From contig JAHWKP010000107.1 of assembly GCA_019347775.1 (NCBI GenBank), positions 1-5,858 of the forward strand: a DNA stretch of 5,858 nucleotides. Reading direction: 5' to 3'. Both the position numbers and the translations under genes were made by a program. Positions 4,529 through 5,858 of this stretch are shown here, one piece after another. Source of the DNA: Actinomycetota bacterium (GTDB lineage: Bacteria > Actinomycetota > Acidimicrobiia > Acidimicrobiales > JAHWKP01). The notes beneath the pieces are model-generated. The model searched no databases. It was not told where the DNA came from and worked only from the letters and a program-made list of their open reading frames with translations. Every line of letters starts with the position of its first letter. Within the stretch, counting starts at the first letter, position 1.

Positions 4529-5858
4529 TCGTTCTTGTCCTTGTCCTCGTCGGGCTTGCCATTGCCGCGACCGGGCTTGTCGGCGACCGGGGCGGTGGTC
4601 AGGGGCTCCAATAGCTCGATGGTCAGCGTCGCCATCACCGGATCCAACTCACCGTCCCGGGACCACTTGCTCACTTCGTCCTGGAGCTTCGAGGCTTCTT
4701 CGGCCTGCTTGGATTCGTCCTCGTAAGCCATGACTTCGCGGAGCTTGTTTCGCAAGTCCGGACCCTTCTCTCCGAAGGCCTCGGGATCGTCCTCCAGTCG
4801 CGCCAGGAGCTCGCTCAGCGAGCCGGGAGGAGGCGGCGCCGGCAGGGGAGTATCGGGCGGCGCATCCTCATCGACGGCCGCTGCGCTCTCCTGCGTCGTG
4901 GGTGTTGGCGGCGCGTCTCCGCTTCCTCCGCCTCGCAGGCCCAACACCAGCAAGAGGACGAACAGTACGACGGCCACCACTCCCATCACCGCCGGCGCCC
5001 AGGCCCGCTGCGCCGCCTCTTCGGGTAGAGGCCGCGTCGCGAGCGCGGCCGTCTCGGTGATCGACACCGCTCGTGTCGGGTCGCTCGCGCCACCGGACTC
5101 GAGGGCGCGGGCCATCTCCGCGGCGTCGAAGTAGCGATCTGCTGGGTCCTTGGTCAGCGCCCGTTCGGTGACCCGGGCGAACCACTCGGGGACGTCTGGG
5201 GACGCGGCACGGATGTCCGGTACGGGGGCATGCGCGTGGGCGGTGACGACCTCCATGGGAGTGTCTCCCGTGAAAGGCGGGGTTCCCGTCACCGACTCGT
5301 AGAGCACCACGCCCATGGCGTAGAGGTCCGACCGTGGCGTGGCCGGTTGACTCGAGGCCTGCTCGGGCGACAGGTAAGTGGGCGTCCCCATCACCAGTCC
5401 GACGGCGGTCATCGCCGACGCGGCGTCGGAGAAGCTCTTGGCGATGCCGAAGTCAGCCAGCTTCACGGTTCCGTCGTCACACACGAGGATGTTGGCCGGC
5501 TTGACGTCGCGGTGGACGAATCCTTCGGAATGGGCCGCGCCCAGCGCCGACAGCACCTGCAGGGCGATCGAGCGGACCCGCTCGACGGACAGAGATCCTT
5601 CTTCTCGGATGACGTCAGCCAACGAACGGGCGTCGGCCAATTCCATCACGACGTAGGGCCGGTCCTCGTGGTCGCCGGCGTCGTAGACGTTGACGATGTT
5701 CGGATGCGAAAGCGCGGCCGCCGAGCGAGCTTCGCCCTCTATCCGGGCCCGGGCGACTGGGTCGTCGACCTCGGCCCTAAGGAACTTGATCGCGACCTGG
5801 CGACCGAGCCGGAGGTCGGTCGCGGCGAACACCTCTGACATGCCGCCCCGCCCGAGCC
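4522..5858 (-). CDS. PknB-like transmembrane Ser/Thr protein kinase (5' end outside window)
   Basis: A eukaryotic-like kinase that phosphorylates Ser/Thr in the cytoplasm. The window edge cuts it inside the glycine loop: LGRGGMSEVF is readable, so the ATG at 5839-5841 is internal and not the start. Numbering from that Met: VAIK Lys19, helix-C Glu37, Met66 at the gatekeeper region, HRDVKPAN 110-117 (Asp112, an RD kinase), DFG 130-132, activation loop MTAVGLVMGT (Thr145, Thr153) and YLSPEQ (SPE in place of APE), then SDLYAMGVVLYE and DPADRY. A juxtamembrane stretch leads to one membrane segment at about 283-303. Outside, a Pro/Ala/acidic linker (305-340) precedes a charged helical region (341-412, SLSELLARLEDDPEAFGEKG...GELDP) and a Lys/Asp-rich tail. 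No PASTA repeats are present, so the ligand is unknown. It converges on the secreted-repeat gene. Confidence 0.95.
   Translation of the reverse strand, partial: LGRGGMSEVFAATDLRLGRQVAIKFLRAEVDDPVARARIEGEARSAAALSHPNIVNVYDAGDHEDRPYVVMELADARSLADVIREEGSLSVERVRSIALQVLSALGAAHSEGFVHRDVKPANILVCDDGTVKLADFGIAKSFSDAASAMTAVGLVMGTPTYLSPEQASSQPATPRSDLYAMGVVLYESVTGTPPFTGDTPMEVVTAHAHAPVPDIRAASPDVPEWFARVTERALTKDPADRYFDAAEMARALESGGASDPTRAVSITETAALATRPLPEEAAQRAWAPAVMGVVAVVLFVLLLVLGLRGGGSGDAPPTPTTQESAAAVDEDAPPDTPLPAPPPPGSLSELLARLEDDPEAFGEKGPDLRNKLREVMAYEDESKQAEEASKLQDEVSKWSRDGELDPVMATLTIELLEPLTTAPVADKPGRGNGKPDEDKDKNDD

Noticed and set aside
5230..5838. 202-codon plus-strand open frame opposite the kinase
   Set aside because: It is antisense to conserved kinase motifs and has the His/Arg/Gly-rich composition of a mirror frame.
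5839..5841. ATG as start of the kinase gene
   Set aside because: The codons before it encode LGRGG, part of the glycine-rich nucleotide loop, so translation must begin beyond the window.

Overview
The window looks like chromosomal DNA from a high-GC actinobacterium. The proteins are rich in Ala, Gly, Asp and Arg. There is a PknB-like membrane Ser/Thr kinase, and a secreted protein built from GWA-DP...VCxYAxNxG repeats, a type I associate with actinobacterial secretomes, perhaps class Acidimicrobiia. The taxonomic guess rests on protein style only. I see no tRNA, rRNA, transposase, integrase, CRISPR array or phage gene.

Layout. Positions 1-388 (minus) hold the 5' part of a secreted-protein gene that runs off the left edge. 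Positions 389-529 are intergenic, with a candidate -10 element, a pair of 11-bp direct repeats and a hairpin. Positions 530-2467 (minus) encode a complete CHASE2-domain class III nucleotide cyclase with four predicted membrane segments. Positions 2519-2740 (minus) encode a small acidic coiled-coil protein. Divergent from it, 2802-3209 (plus) is msrB, a methionine sulfoxide reductase. Positions 3286-4503 (plus) encode a secreted protein with three tandem domains of about 105-125 residues. It converges, with only 18 bp between stop codons, on a Ser/Thr kinase gene at 4522-5858 (minus) whose 5' end lies beyond the right edge.

How the genes may work together. Two membrane signalling proteins dominate: a cyclase with an extracytoplasmic CHASE2 sensor and a kinase with an extracytoplasmic C-terminal region. 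Two secreted proteins and a protein-repair enzyme lie beside them. The three minus-strand genes at the left (coiled-coil protein, cyclase, secreted protein) could be partly co-transcribed, but the 141-bp gap before the secreted-protein gene suggests it has its own promoter. The sequence does not prove a single shared pathway. The least-described items are the kinase's extracytoplasmic region, the triple-repeat secreted protein, the coiled-coil protein and the repeat pair upstream of the left-hand gene. I found no clear evidence of a wholly new system.
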